In this document: positions 29,236-38,568 of the stretch, piece by piece | Layout: the number at the start of each line of letters is the position of its first letter | How positions within the stretch are numbered: position 1 is the stretch's first letter | From: JAKAAZ01 sp963817855 | Lineage (GTDB): Bacteria > Acidobacteriota > Terriglobia > Terriglobales > Acidobacteriaceae | Length of the DNA stretch: 64,000 nucleotides | Assembly (NCBI GenBank): GCA_963817855.1 | Contig: CAWFQA010000001.1 | Span: 1,922,001-1,986,000 of the forward strand | Direction: 5' to 3' | Made by a program: the position numbers and the translations under genes | The notes under the pieces: model-generated | What the model saw: the letters and a program-made list of their open reading frames with translations, nothing else | Told to the model about the DNA's origin: nothing | Databases searched by the model: none

Positions 29236-29637
29236 ATGCGATCCAAAATCTACACCGTTCTGGCGTCAGCAGCATTGATGGCGGCAGCAGGCTTGGCGAC
29301 GAACTCCGCAATGGCGGAAACAACCCTCAATGTCCCCTTTAGCTTTATGGTTGCCGGCAAGGCGTGTCCCGCCGGTCACTATACGGTGAAGGAAAATCCG
29401 ATTGGCACTTTCGTGACCTTGACCAATCAGGATTCCAGCCGTGTATTTACCTGGATTCTCTTGCCCAGCTCACCCGACTTCAAGAACGGCGATGTGGTGC
29501 TGAAGTTCGACGTGGCCGGAAAAACGCATCTGCTTCGGTCCGTTCAAGTCGGGCCGATGACAACCTCCGTCTTAGATAAGAACGTTCGCAACAGCGAGTA
29601 CGTGGCAGCCGAACTTGCGGCGCATCCGGGGCAGTAG
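29236..29637 (+). CDS. Small secreted protein of unknown function
   Basis: 133 residues with a clear signal peptide (MRSKIYTVLASAALMAAAGL, cleavage near AMA-ETT). The mature part (LNVPFSFMVAGKACPAGHYTVKE and later VLKFDVAGKTHLLRSVQVGP) looks like a small all-beta domain with a single Cys; similar short proteins are common in Acidobacteriota genomes, but I know no function. CAGGAGG lies nine bases before ATG 29236. A strong terminator follows, so the unit ends here. Confidence 0.7.
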   Translation: MRSKIYTVLASAALMAAAGLATNSAMAETTLNVPFSFMVAGKACPAGHYTVKENPIGTFVTLTNQDSSRVFTWILLPSSPDFKNGDVVLKFDVAGKTHLLRSVQVGPMTTSVLDKNVRNSEYVAAELAAHPGQ

Positions 29638-29682
29638 CCCAATTCGGGCGGGCACGGCAACGCTCTCACGCATGCACTCGAA

Positions 29683-29738
29683 AACAATGCAAGGAGAGGG
29701 CACATCGATCCTTCGATGGCCCTCTCCTTGCTATTGTT
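29683..29738 (+). terminator. Strong hairpin terminator
   Basis: GCAAGGAGAGGGC (29689-29701) pairs perfectly with GCCCTCTCCTTGC (29719-29731), and the stem extends through AACAAT and ATTGTT with one bulge. It ends the unit that contains the small secreted protein. Confidence 0.75.
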
Positions 29739-29793
29739 CAGCCCCTAACAAGCTATAAGCGTGCCGCAACTCAACCCCTCGTACACTGGAAGC

Positions 29794-30564
29794 ATGAAGG
29801 CATTGCCAAGATTTGATGTCGAGGGTCATGTTGCGCTGGTGACAGCAGCAGCGCGTGGGCTGGGTCGAGCGATTGCACTGGCTTTGGCGGAAGCAGGAGC
29901 TGATATCGCGCTGGGGCTAAGGCAACTGGACGATGACAAGGGCCTCGCGCAGGAGATCGTCTCGCGCGGTCGTCGGGTCTTGCCGCTGCAAATGGACATG
30001 ACGCAGCTGCCGCAAATCCGCAGCGCAATTGATGCCGCCGAGCGGCACTTTGGCAAATTAGACATTCTGGTGAATAACGCGGGAATTGCTCCGGACAATC
30101 TGGCAGAAAATGTGACTGAAGAAGATTTCGATCAAACTCTGTCGATCAACCTGAAGGGGACCTTCTTTGCCAGTCAGGCAGCCGGTCGCATCATGATTCG
30201 GCAGAAGCGCGGCTGCATCATCAACATGGGTTCACAGGCCGGCTTTGCAGCGCTGCCGACTGAGTCTGTGTACTGCATGACGAAGGCCGGCATCAGTCAC
30301 CTGACGAAATGTCTCGCGGTTGAGTGGGGCAAATACAACATCCGCGTGAATGCGGTTGCGCCCACATTTATCCATACGCCAGGCACGGAGCCGGCGCTGT
30401 CCGATCCCGCATTTCGCGCTGAAGTGATCCAGAACATCGCCGCGCTGCATCGTATTGGCGAGCCCATCGAAGTGGCCGGAGCAGTGGTGTTTCTGGCGAG
30501 CCCCGCCGCTTCACTCATTACCGGTGAAACGCTATTGATTGATGGAGGTTGGACCGCGCGGTAG
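29794..30564 (+). CDS. SDR-family oxidoreductase
   Basis: 256 residues of the classical short-chain dehydrogenase family. The glycine motif reads TAAARGLG rather than TGxxxGIG; NNAGIAPDNL, the Ser-Tyr-Lys set in NMGSQAGFAALPTESVYCMTKAG, and the C-terminal GETLLIDGGWTAR are normal. The closest functional labels are glucose or gluconate dehydrogenase and 3-oxoacyl-ACP reductase, which cannot be told apart here. ATG 29794 is preferred; a GTG at 29761 would add 11 residues and neither has a strong ribosome site. It stands alone and converges on the DUF1080 gene. Confidence 0.82.
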   Translation: MKALPRFDVEGHVALVTAAARGLGRAIALALAEAGADIALGLRQLDDDKGLAQEIVSRGRRVLPLQMDMTQLPQIRSAIDAAERHFGKLDILVNNAGIAPDNLAENVTEEDFDQTLSINLKGTFFASQAAGRIMIRQKRGCIINMGSQAGFAALPTESVYCMTKAGISHLTKCLAVEWGKYNIRVNAVAPTFIHTPGTEPALSDPAFRAEVIQNIAALHRIGEPIEVAGAVVFLASPAASLITGETLLIDGGWTAR

Positions 30565-30574
30565 TGAATCGAAG

Positions 30575-30621
30575 CTAGCGAAGGTGTTACGAGTTTCGCG
30601 CGTCGCTAGAACTTCTAGCGA
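30575..30621. terminator. Three alternating repeats forming competing hairpins
   Basis: CTAGCGA (30575-30581), TCGCTAG (30603-30609) and CTAGCGA (30615-30621) allow the middle copy to pair with either neighbour. The right pairing extends to the perfect TCGCTAGAA-C-TTCTAGCGA, which contains the DUF1080 stop codon. It lies between converging genes. Confidence 0.35.
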
Positions 30622-31345
30622 TGGGACAGATCTCGTATCCATACATCTTTGAATTCCATGTTGCCCTTGCCCCCGGCATGCAACTGCAGCGCAATTCTGC
30701 CATCGAACGAGCTGGGATGGGGATCGGTGAAGTCCACCATCGGTACGCCATTCAGCCGCGATTTGTAACGATTGCCCACCACCTCCACCAGGTAGTCATT
30801 CCACTCGCCCATGCGAACCACGCTCTCGTTTTCCGGAGCGGGCCACACCACCCAGCCGCGTCCGTCTTCCCCGTAGACGCCGCCAGTGTGGTGCATCATC
30901 GTGCAATCAATTTCAAATTGCATGCCTTGCGTGGTGTCGACGGAACCCGGCTTGAACCCGGTGTGAAAAAATACTCCGCTGTTGCCATCGCCGACACATT
31001 TGAAGCGGAGAGACAGCTGAAAATCCTTATAGTCTTTGTTGGTTTCGAGATATCCGTAGGCCGGGGTTAGTCCCTTGCCATGAATCACTCGGTTCTCGAC
31101 GGTCCAGCTTTCGTGACCAATCTTAGTCCATCCGCTCAGATCGGTTCCGTTGAAAAGAGAAATCCAATCTTCACCGGGAAGCTTCGCTTTTTCCTGCGCG
31201 ATCAAAACCGTGCCTGCGACCACGCATCACAGCCAAGGCTCAGCAGACTCGCGAGAATCTTCAAATACCGCCGAAAAGATCTTTGTTGATTTTGCACCGA
31301 GATGGAAAAGTGAGAACGGAGCAAAGATAAGCGGGGAATTTTCAT
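30615..31345 (-). CDS. DUF1080 (3-keto-disaccharide hydrolase-like) secreted protein, frameshifted
   Basis: The body (from about base 31223) is a DUF1080 concanavalin-like domain: WISLFNGTDLSGWTKIGHESWTVENRVIHGKG, GDGNSGVFFHTGF, and GNMEFKDVWIRD at the end. Members act on keto-sugars or bind glycans outside the cytoplasm. The domain frame has only a GTG with no ribosome site, but a good site (GGAGGA) precedes ATG 31345, whose frame gives RRYLKILASLLSLGCDAW, a signal-peptide-like segment. One missing base near 31222 would fuse the two, so I annotate the whole. It is the last gene of the receptor-cutC-deoR series. Confidence 0.68.
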
Positions 31346-31405
31346 GCGAATGGATCCTCCGATAGCTGGACATCAGGATATCAGCGTGAGGAATGCGGAG
31401 ACGGC

Positions 31406-32266
31406 TTAGACACTCAAGACGCGAACGCCAGCTTTTTCAAAAGCAGCCACTGCGTCGTCGGGGATGCCGTCATCGGTAATCAGGACATCGATAGCCGCCG
31501 CGGGGCAAATGATGACCGGGCTGATCATTCCAACCTTGCTGGAGTCGGCGACTACAACGACCTGCTTGGTCTGGCGCGTCATGGCACGAAACACCGCAGC
31601 CTCATCCGCTTCAATGGTGGTGGCGCCGCGTTCCGGGTCCACGCCGCAGACGCCCACAAACACGCGATCCATCACGACAATGTTCAAGGACTCGATCGCG
31701 GCAGGCCCAATCAACGAAAACGCACCTTGCCAGCGCATGCGGCCGCCAGTCAGTGTAGTGTCCAAACCCGCGCTGCTGCTTAGCTCCATGGCGATGTTCA
31801 CGGCATTGGTAATGATGTGGAGATTGCTGCGGTGACGAAGAAACTGGGCCACTTTCGTCGTCGTCGTGCCTGCGGTCACGCCGACCGTCTCATTCTCCTG
31901 CACCAACCCGGCCGCGGCCTGTGCGATGCGCTGCTTTTCTTTGGCGAACCGCTCCTCGCGAACGCCGAAGGACGCGTCAAAGCGAAAAGGCTCATACACT
32001 GCTTGACCTGCAAGCATGGCGCCGCCATGGGTGCGATGAACCAGGCCGCGTTCTTCCAGCCGCACCAGGTCGCGGCGCACGCTGGCCGGTGACATTTTAA
32101 GAATCACCGTCAGTTCATCGACGGAAGTTTTGCCATGGTGCAACAGCAAACGAAGAATTTCCTTAGCGCGTTTGTCGATCTTGGAAGATACGACGGCACT
32201 GCTATCCTCGATTTCGCCGGAGGCGGCGAAGTGCGTATTATTCGTGAACACCCTGAACAACTCCAC
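31406..32266 (-). CDS. DeoR/GlpR-family transcriptional regulator
   Basis: 286 residues. A DeoR-type helix-turn-helix is at about residues 34-85 (RAKEILRLLLHHGKTSVDELTVILKMSPASVRRDLVRLEERGLVHRTHGG), followed by a sugar-phosphate-sensing domain (GVTAGTTTTKVAQFL; DRVFVGVCGVDPERGATTIEADEAAVFRAM). Such regulators respond to phosphorylated sugars and often repress catabolic genes. The start is uncertain: GTG 32266 overlaps the end of the upstream cutC gene by 29 bases and lacks a good ribosome site, and a later GTG may be used. Context suggests control of the glycan locus. Confidence 0.85.
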   Translation of the reverse strand: MELFRVFTNNTHFAASGEIEDSSAVVSSKIDKRAKEILRLLLHHGKTSVDELTVILKMSPASVRRDLVRLEERGLVHRTHGGAMLAGQAVYEPFRFDASFGVREERFAKEKQRIAQAAAGLVQENETVGVTAGTTTTKVAQFLRHRSNLHIITNAVNIAMELSSSAGLDTTLTGGRMRWQGAFSLIGPAAIESLNIVVMDRVFVGVCGVDPERGATTIEADEAAVFRAMTRQTKQVVVVADSSKVGMISPVIICPAAAIDVLITDDGIPDDAVAAFEKAGVRVLSV

Positions 32267-33006
32267 TTGAAATCTTGTCTAACGTTTCGCGCAACCCATG
32301 TACATTCTCTTCGAGAACTACATAGCGCGCAAATTCATCATTGGCAACGGAGCCCAATTTCAGTGAATGATTCCGAAACGTGACCGGACTCTGTGTTCTG
32401 ATCCTTAAAGAGCAATGAAATTCCGTCGCTCTGGTGCGCAGGGCAATCTTGCGGATATTTTCCTGGCGGATACCGCCGCCCACGATGATGCGAATCCGTC
32501 CTCTGGCGGCATCGATCAGCTGGGTCACGCGCTCGGCGGCCTGGCTGACGGTTTGCACGCCACCCGAAGTCAAAATGCGATGTGCGCCTGTCTCGATGAC
32601 TCTTTGCAGCGACTCATCCAGATCCGCCGACATATCAAAGGCGCGATGGAAACGTCACCTGCATCGGGTGGGCAAGTTGGACCAGCTCGCGAGTCCTTTG
32701 CACATCGACGTGACCGTCTCGGTCGAGCATGCCGACGACGATGCCGTCCACCTTCAGATCTTTCATGCGGACGACGTCCGATCTCATCACGTCGAATTCA
32801 TAGCGTGTGTAGAAAGAATCTCCGCCTCGCGGCCGCACCATCACGAACACGTCAATTCCAACGTGCTTGCGAACCGCCTGGATGAGGCCGTCGCTGGGCG
32901 TAATGCCTCCCTCATTCAGATCGCTGCACAATTCGATTCGCTGTGCTCCTCCCGCCTGGGAAGCGATCGCCGATTCTACGGAGTCCACACAAATCTCGAG
33001 AATCAT
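32238..33006 (-). CDS. cutC: CutC-family TIM-barrel protein, frameshifted
   Basis: About 255 residues when repaired. The first part opens with ILEICVDSVESAIASQAGGAQRIELCSDL, the CutC signature, and has FVMVRPRGGDSFYT. The frame breaks at 32645-32646: dropping one base restores VTFHRAFDMSADLDESLQ, exactly the conserved CutC sequence, and the second part continues with ILTSGGVQTV and IIVGGGI. One extra G in a GG pair is the likely cause. CutC was named for copper tolerance, but its enzymatic role is unsettled; its place between a TonB receptor and a DeoR regulator suggests a sugar-related function here. Confidence 0.82.
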
Positions 33007-33122
33007 GATGGTTGAGTCCCATTTTCCCGGATCGCCCGGATTCCTTGTTGCTCGCAAGGAATCCGGGCGCAAGGGAGATTCGGGCAGGTGCACTGTTGCG
33101 GCTTGTCGCGGCAGCCTGCAGG

Positions 33123-36100
33123 TTAAAACGTGTATCGCAATGAAAACTGCAGATGCCGCTCGACCGAGCGAATACTGCCGGTTTCTCCAATTTGACCGAA
33201 CGTGGGACTGGTGATGTTCGTGTCCGGATTGCCATAGCTCACGATGTTGAAGGCATTGAATGCATCGAAACGGAATCCGATGGTTTGCTGCTTGTAGGTA
33301 TGGAAATCCTTGAACGCGGACAAATCGATGTTCACATATCTCGGAGCGCGGACGGCACCATTCCGGGAGGTGCCAAAGGTGTTGGGAGCCGGTACGCCGA
33401 AGGCGCAAACTCCGTTGTCTACACCCGGTGTGGTGCAAGGAACTGCTGACGGGTCGGTACCAAACCAACTGCCCGGGCTTGCCGGGTTCTCAAATCCCGC
33501 GCCCACGGAGCGATGGACGATTTTCAGTTTGCGATATTGGTTGGCCCGCGATGTGCCAAAGCTGTTGGAATTGTTGCCGGGACCGTAAATCGTCTCTGGA
33601 AACCCGGACCACAGGACACCGACACCAGAGACCTTCCAGCCGCCAATCACTGCGTCCAGGGCGCGATTCGCGTTTGTAAAGTATTTCTGCCCCCGACCTG
33701 CCGGAAGCGCGTATACCGAAGTGAACGACAAGTTATGCGTTGCGTCGTATCCTGCCGGGCCGTAGTCGGCGGCGCTGTCGTAATAATTCTGGAAGGCTCC
33801 GCTATACCCGTTGACCTGCAGGGAGTAATTGCCAAGGCTGTTGGTCATCGCTTTGCTATAGGTGTAGTTGACGGTGTATTCCAAGCCATCCAAAAGTCGC
33901 TGGCGCAAGGTTGCCTGCAGCGCGTTGTAGTTCATCATGGCGCGCGATTCGGTGATCAGCAGCGAGTTGGAACCGATCGCGACGCTGGGATCGACGGCAT
34001 TGATTCCCAGATATTTATTGTTGTAGAAGGGAGCGGAAGTTGGGTCGCCGTTCACCCTGTATTGGTTTACGTTACCGTAATCTTCAATGTGCTGACCTTG
34101 CTCCCCGATATATCCAATCTGTAACGAGGTGGATCGGGTCAGGGCATATTCACCCGTCAGACTCCATTCCTGAATGTAAGCTGGCTGGATATTCTGTGGA
34201 TACACATTGAAGGTGCCGCCGAACTGCACCAAACCGCCGGTGAACCCTTGCTCCGCGGTGCGCGGAGTTCCCGGATTGCCGGGTGTAGGCGTGATGGCTG
34301 TAACATTCACCGCCTGGATGAAGGGAGTGATGGAAGTGAGGCGCTGGTTGGACGAGTTACCTTCATAGAAACTGGTCGCTCCGTATCCGCCGCGAAATAC
34401 CATGCGATCGGTTGGCTGCCACGCAAAGCCCAGGCGCGGCATCCACTGCCGGTAATTTGGTTGGTAGCATCCGCGATTATTGCAGACACCCGATCCAGCC
34501 GGCGCCCCCGTTGGTACTTGGCCGGCGTAGATCACCTGACCGGTGGTGAGATCGATGTTGCCGGTCTTGTTGTTTTGTTCGATCCAGGGCTCGTCATACT
34601 CGAAACGAAGCCCAATGTTAAGGGTCAGGTTTGGACGAATTCGATAGTCATCCTGTACATATCCCGCGATGCGCCATTGGCGTTGGCCGACGTTGACACT
34701 GTGCAGCGTGGCGGCGGCCTGACTCACCCGATCCAGCAGGAAGTCTGCGCCTCCGTAGCCTCCTGCGTTGGCTACGTTCGGATTGCTGCTGAAAGCGCCG
34801 CTGTATGTAAGTGAGCCGAGATAACCGTTGTTGTTAGCTGTCGGGTAGTTGTTTTGATAGCGCAAAGCCTGGATGCCCATGCGGATCGAATGTAGTCCGC
34901 GCTGCCAAGTCACATCGTCAATGTAGCTGTAGGTATTGTCGATCAGGCCTCCGCCGAAAACCGGGTTGCCACCGGCAAAGATGCCGCCATTGATCGATTG
35001 GTAGGTGTAGCCAGCGTAGGATTGGTTCGGGAACGTGATGCCAACTTTGGCGTTTCCGTTGTTACCGAATTGGCCGGTCGAGTCGATTGGGAAATTCTGG
35101 GCCCAAACGGTGCGTGTGAACCCGATGCGTCCGGAGTTGATAAGAGACGGCGAGAAGATATGAACCCAGGTTCCACCGCCGAGTTTGGTCGGATAAAGAT
35201 TCACTCCAGGGAAAGAAATGGCCAGCACGGGAGTCGATCCGTCGTAGGCCGTTGACATGGAATAAAATCCGGTGATTTTGTCGGAGGAGCGAGGATCGTA
35301 CTCGATCTTGATGTCGCCCTGATTATTGGCCTTATAGCTGCGTGTCGGGCCCTGATAATCGTTAGCTACGATGCCGTCGGTCGGGGTCGCGTTCGGCAGC
35401 GGATAGAAGTTCGGGTTCGCGAACAGAAACTTGGCAACCGGGTTGACAATCGGAATTCCCTTGTCGCCGGCATAGGGCGCGAAGCCATTTTCCGGATCGT
35501 AAAGCTGGATGGGATTCGACCCGGCCAGCAAGGTCGAAAAATTTCCATTGCGCATATCTGGGGTGAACACGCTCTCCGACCCCGTTCCACCTTTGTGATA
35601 GCGCGACCCTAGGTAGTCGACAAAGAAGAAGAGCCTGTCACGCTTGATGGGACCGCCCAATGCGCCGCCGAATTGTGACTGGGAATATGGGTTGATCGGA
35701 ATCGCTGGATTTTGTTGATTGTTGGTCCAGGTGTTGGCATTCAACTTGTAGTCCTGCACGTACCCGTAGGCCACGCCATGGAACTGGTTGGTGCCGCTCT
35801 TCAACACGCTGATCACGTCGCCGCCATTCACGTTGCCATAGTCGGCAGGTGCGTTCGCGGTCATCACGTGCACTTCCTGCAACGATTCTGGCGCGGGGCT
35901 ATAGGAGATGAGATTGTTGAATGTCTCGTTCATGTCGATGCCGTCCAGGGTGTAGTTATTGGCCTGGGCGCGGTTTCCGTTCATGTTAGGGGTGTCAGTG
36001 TTGAATGTGCTGCGCTCGATTTGCGTCGTTCCCGATGTGCCGGCGGTGTCGATCGATCCCGGCACATACAAGGTGAGGGCGGAAAAATCGAGGCCATTCA

Positions 36101-36545
36101 GCGGAAAGTTTCGGATCGTATTCGCCGTAATGGTGGAGCCGAGGGTAGCGTTTGTCGTATTCAGAATTGGCGCTGCCGCTGAGACGCTCATCGTGGTCGA
36201 TGCCGTTCCGACCTTCAGCTTGACGTTGAAATTCGCCGTCTGCAAAACTTCAAGGCTAAACGCCGGAATGGTCACTTTGTTGAAGCCCGGCGCCTGCACC
36301 GTCACTTCATAGCGGCCGATCGGCAGAGATTGAATGCGGTAAAAGCCGTCCTTGTTCGTCGTGGTGGGTGAATCCACACCAGTGCTTATATTGTGGGCAA
36401 TCACCTGCGCGCCCGTCACCACTGCTCCGCTCGGATCGGTGACCTCTCCTGTAATGGTTCCGGTGACGGTCTGGGCCACTGCCGCGCTGACAAACATGAG
36501 GGTCAACAATAGCGCGATGGACTGAATCAATCGAGATACTTTCAT
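33123..36545 (-). CDS. Oar-type TonB-dependent receptor 3
   Basis: 1140 residues: signal peptide (MKVSRLIQSIALLLTLMFVS, ending near AVAQ), carboxypeptidase-regulatory-like domain (GTITGEVTDPSGAVVTGAQV to about residue 110), plug-like part (MTANAPADYGNVNGGDVISVLKSG) and barrel ending HLQFSLRYTF. CCGGAGG lies before ATG 36545. It leads a minus-strand series with cutC, deoR and the DUF1080 gene and faces the GH29 gene at 36811, so it is the likely outer-membrane importer for oligosaccharides made by the glycosidases to its right. Confidence 0.87.
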   Translation of the reverse strand: MKVSRLIQSIALLLTLMFVSAAVAQTVTGTITGEVTDPSGAVVTGAQVIAHNISTGVDSPTTTNKDGFYRIQSLPIGRYEVTVQAPGFNKVTIPAFSLEVLQTANFNVKLKVGTASTTMSVSAAAPILNTTNATLGSTITANTIRNFPLNGLDFSALTLYVPGSIDTAGTSGTTQIERSTFNTDTPNMNGNRAQANNYTLDGIDMNETFNNLISYSPAPESLQEVHVMTANAPADYGNVNGGDVISVLKSGTNQFHGVAYGYVQDYKLNANTWTNNQQNPAIPINPYSQSQFGGALGGPIKRDRLFFFVDYLGSRYHKGGTGSESVFTPDMRNGNFSTLLAGSNPIQLYDPENGFAPYAGDKGIPIVNPVAKFLFANPNFYPLPNATPTDGIVANDYQGPTRSYKANNQGDIKIEYDPRSSDKITGFYSMSTAYDGSTPVLAISFPGVNLYPTKLGGGTWVHIFSPSLINSGRIGFTRTVWAQNFPIDSTGQFGNNGNAKVGITFPNQSYAGYTYQSINGGIFAGGNPVFGGGLIDNTYSYIDDVTWQRGLHSIRMGIQALRYQNNYPTANNNGYLGSLTYSGAFSSNPNVANAGGYGGADFLLDRVSQAAATLHSVNVGQRQWRIAGYVQDDYRIRPNLTLNIGLRFEYDEPWIEQNNKTGNIDLTTGQVIYAGQVPTGAPAGSGVCNNRGCYQPNYRQWMPRLGFAWQPTDRMVFRGGYGATSFYEGNSSNQRLTSITPFIQAVNVTAITPTPGNPGTPRTAEQGFTGGLVQFGGTFNVYPQNIQPAYIQEWSLTGEYALTRSTSLQIGYIGEQGQHIEDYGNVNQYRVNGDPTSAPFYNNKYLGINAVDPSVAIGSNSLLITESRAMMNYNALQATLRQRLLDGLEYTVNYTYSKAMTNSLGNYSLQVNGYSGAFQNYYDSAADYGPAGYDATHNLSFTSVYALPAGRGQKYFTNANRALDAVIGGWKVSGVGVLWSGFPETIYGPGNNSNSFGTSRANQYRKLKIVHRSVGAGFENPASPGSWFGTDPSAVPCTTPGVDNGVCAFGVPAPNTFGTSRNGAVRAPRYVNIDLSAFKDFHTYKQQTIGFRFDAFNAFNIVSYGNPDTNITSPTFGQIGETGSIRSVERHLQFSLRYTF

Positions 36546-36653
36546 TGGGTTGCATCCTCCGGCCTGAAGTACAAGTGTGGAACTTGAGCATACCGCTCAA
36601 AATTTGATCGAATCTTTCGTCGGGATGATCATATAGCTCACTAATGGCTGTGT

Positions 36654-36684
36654 AAACTGTTTTTTTGACGAATATACGCAGTTT
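36654..36684. promoter_or_regulatory. Inverted repeat AAACTG-N19-CAGTTT in divergent promoter region
   Basis: AAACTG (36654-36659) and CAGTTT (36679-36684) flank a T-rich spacer midway between receptor 3 and the GH29 gene; with mismatches the arms extend one or two bases. It may be an operator for the local DeoR regulator, but the evidence is only position and symmetry. Confidence 0.25.
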
Positions 36685-36810
36685 GTGACTATTCTTTGCG
36701 GGACGTGATCTTCAGTGTCGATTTTCTGGTAGCCGAGAAAACCGTGCTATTGTCCTTGTTTTGAGTTCCTTGGATCTGTAGCAGCACGTAGTTCGGAGAG
36801 AAGATAGAGA

Positions 36811-38505
36811 ATGGACCGACGCAGATTTATCGCTTCACTCACTGGAGTTGCCGCCAGCGCTTCGATCCCCGCAGGCATTCCCCTGGGAGGATTGGCGTCT
36901 GCCCAAGCCGTCGGAAAACACAAGGCCGCCCATTCCACGCTGGCTCTACCCACTGCGGACCAACTGAAGTGGCAGGACCTCGAAATGGGAATGTTCATCC
37001 ATTTCGCTCCGAACACCTGGCAGGGCGTCGAGCAGGACAACTTGTCCACTCCGTTTTCAGAGATCAATCCAAAGCTGCTGAACACCGATCAATGGGCCGC
37101 GACTGCGGTCGACCTGGGCGCAAAATATATTGTCTTCGTCGCCAAGCATTCCGGCGGATTCTGCATGTGGCAGACCGAGACAACCAAGTACAGCATCGGC
37201 AACACTCCGTGGCGAGGAGGGCATGGTGATGTGCTGGCGGATGTCTCCGCCTCGTGCCGAAAATTTGGATTGAAGCTGGGCGTCTATGTTTCTCCGCGCG
37301 ACGCCAGGCACGGCGCGGGAATCGGTGGCCTCTGCAATACGCCCGTGCAGCAGAAAATCTATAACGCCATCTATCGCCGCCAACTCACGGAGGTGCTTTC
37401 GCGATACGGTTCGATGGTGGAGATATGGTTCGATGGTTCGAATGTCATTCCCGTTGGCGATATTCTCGATCGGTATGCTCCGCACGCGATGATCTTTCAA
37501 GGCCCGCATGCGACGATCCGATGGGCCGGCAATGAAGATGGCTTCGTGCCGTATCCAGCGTGGAACTCCATCTCCGCGACGGATGCGAAGACCGGCGTCG
37601 CGACTGCGCTGAATAGCGATCCCAATGGATCGGTCTGGATGCCGAATGAAGTGGACGTTTCCATCCTGCGACCGTATTGGTTCTGGAGCGAAGCAAAGCA
37701 GCGGAATCTGCTCTCTCTCGATGCAATGGTGGAAATTTATTACCGCTCCGTCGGTCGAGGCGCACAGCTGCTTCTGAATATCCCGCCCGATACGAGCGGG
37801 TTGATGCCAGCAGACGATGTCGCACGCGCGCAGCAATTTGGAAAGGAAATCCAGCGCCGATTCGGCAAGAGCATCGCCGAGACCTCGGGTTCTGGCGAGA
37901 GCGTCACGCTGTCGCTGCCTGCGGGTTCTCGCGTCGATACCTTCCTGATGCAGGAAGATTGTTCCTTCGGCGAGCGCGTCCGCCAATACAAAATCGAAGC
38001 ACGTCAGGCAGGGAAGTGGGTGACGCTGGGCACCGGGACTGCGATTGGTCACAAAAGAATTCAGCCCGTTTCGCCGACCAGCGCCGACGAGGTGCGATTG
38101 GTCGCCGTCGAGAGTGCCGCTCGCCCCAGGATTCGCCGACTCGCGGTCCTCGATACACAGACTCCTCCGCCGAAGAATTGGAATGCGCCGGCAACGGCTT
38201 GGGCCTACGACGAGGTGGGGACGTGGAGGGATTACAGTTTCCACATCGATGTCTCGGACAAGATTCCCGCGGCCACGCAATATCGGTTGCACTTTGTTCC
38301 TCAAGCAGGATGGGGGGATTGCCCGGACCCAATCGAGCACATAACCGTGCAGATTGGCGGCGTGGCGGAACCGAAGCTATTGCGGCGGCTCGCTGGATCG
38401 AGGGATGTGCAGATCCTCACTATCCCCGGCATCGGGCAAAAGGTCATCCTGGAGGGTCGTTTGAAATGCTCTGCGAACGGAACCATTCTGCTGCGGAAAC
38501 TCTGA
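36811..38505 (+). CDS. GH29 alpha-L-fucosidase 1
   Basis: 564 residues. A Tat-type signal (MDRRRFIASLTGVAAS) is followed by the GH29 barrel: MGMFIHFAPNTWQG, YIVFVAKHSGGFCMWQTETTKYS, LKLGVYVSPRD, and the nucleophile Asp at D208 in VEIWFDGSN. A C-terminal beta-sandwich of about 200 residues (VTLSLPAGSRVDTFLMQEDCSFGERVRQYKIE) is probably a carbohydrate-binding or galactose-binding-like domain. The enzyme would remove alpha-linked L-fucose outside the cytoplasm. It is divergent from TonB receptor 3 and is followed convergently by the glycosylasparaginase gene. Confidence 0.85.
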   Translation: MDRRRFIASLTGVAASASIPAGIPLGGLASAQAVGKHKAAHSTLALPTADQLKWQDLEMGMFIHFAPNTWQGVEQDNLSTPFSEINPKLLNTDQWAATAVDLGAKYIVFVAKHSGGFCMWQTETTKYSIGNTPWRGGHGDVLADVSASCRKFGLKLGVYVSPRDARHGAGIGGLCNTPVQQKIYNAIYRRQLTEVLSRYGSMVEIWFDGSNVIPVGDILDRYAPHAMIFQGPHATIRWAGNEDGFVPYPAWNSISATDAKTGVATALNSDPNGSVWMPNEVDVSILRPYWFWSEAKQRNLLSLDAMVEIYYRSVGRGAQLLLNIPPDTSGLMPADDVARAQQFGKEIQRRFGKSIAETSGSGESVTLSLPAGSRVDTFLMQEDCSFGERVRQYKIEARQAGKWVTLGTGTAIGHKRIQPVSPTSADEVRLVAVESAARPRIRRLAVLDTQTPPPKNWNAPATAWAYDEVGTWRDYSFHIDVSDKIPAATQYRLHFVPQAGWGDCPDPIEHITVQIGGVAEPKLLRRLAGSRDVQILTIPGIGQKVILEGRLKCSANGTILLRKL

Positions 38506-38516
38506 GATGTCTTACT

Positions 38517-38556
38517 ATGGTGGGCCGCTCCATGCGCCCGCGCAAAACACCATTTT
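38517..38556 (+). terminator. Hairpin terminator after GH29 gene 1
   Basis: ATGGTG (38517-38522) pairs with CACCAT (38548-38553), with an inner GGGC/GCCC pair, and a TTTT run follows at once. It lies between converging genes. Confidence 0.4.
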
Positions 38557-38568
38557 CTAAGTTGCGTT

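Noticed and set aside
37057..38340. Open frame of 427 codons on the minus strand
   Set aside because: Antisense to GH29 fucosidase 1, with low-complexity Arg-rich translation and no family signature.
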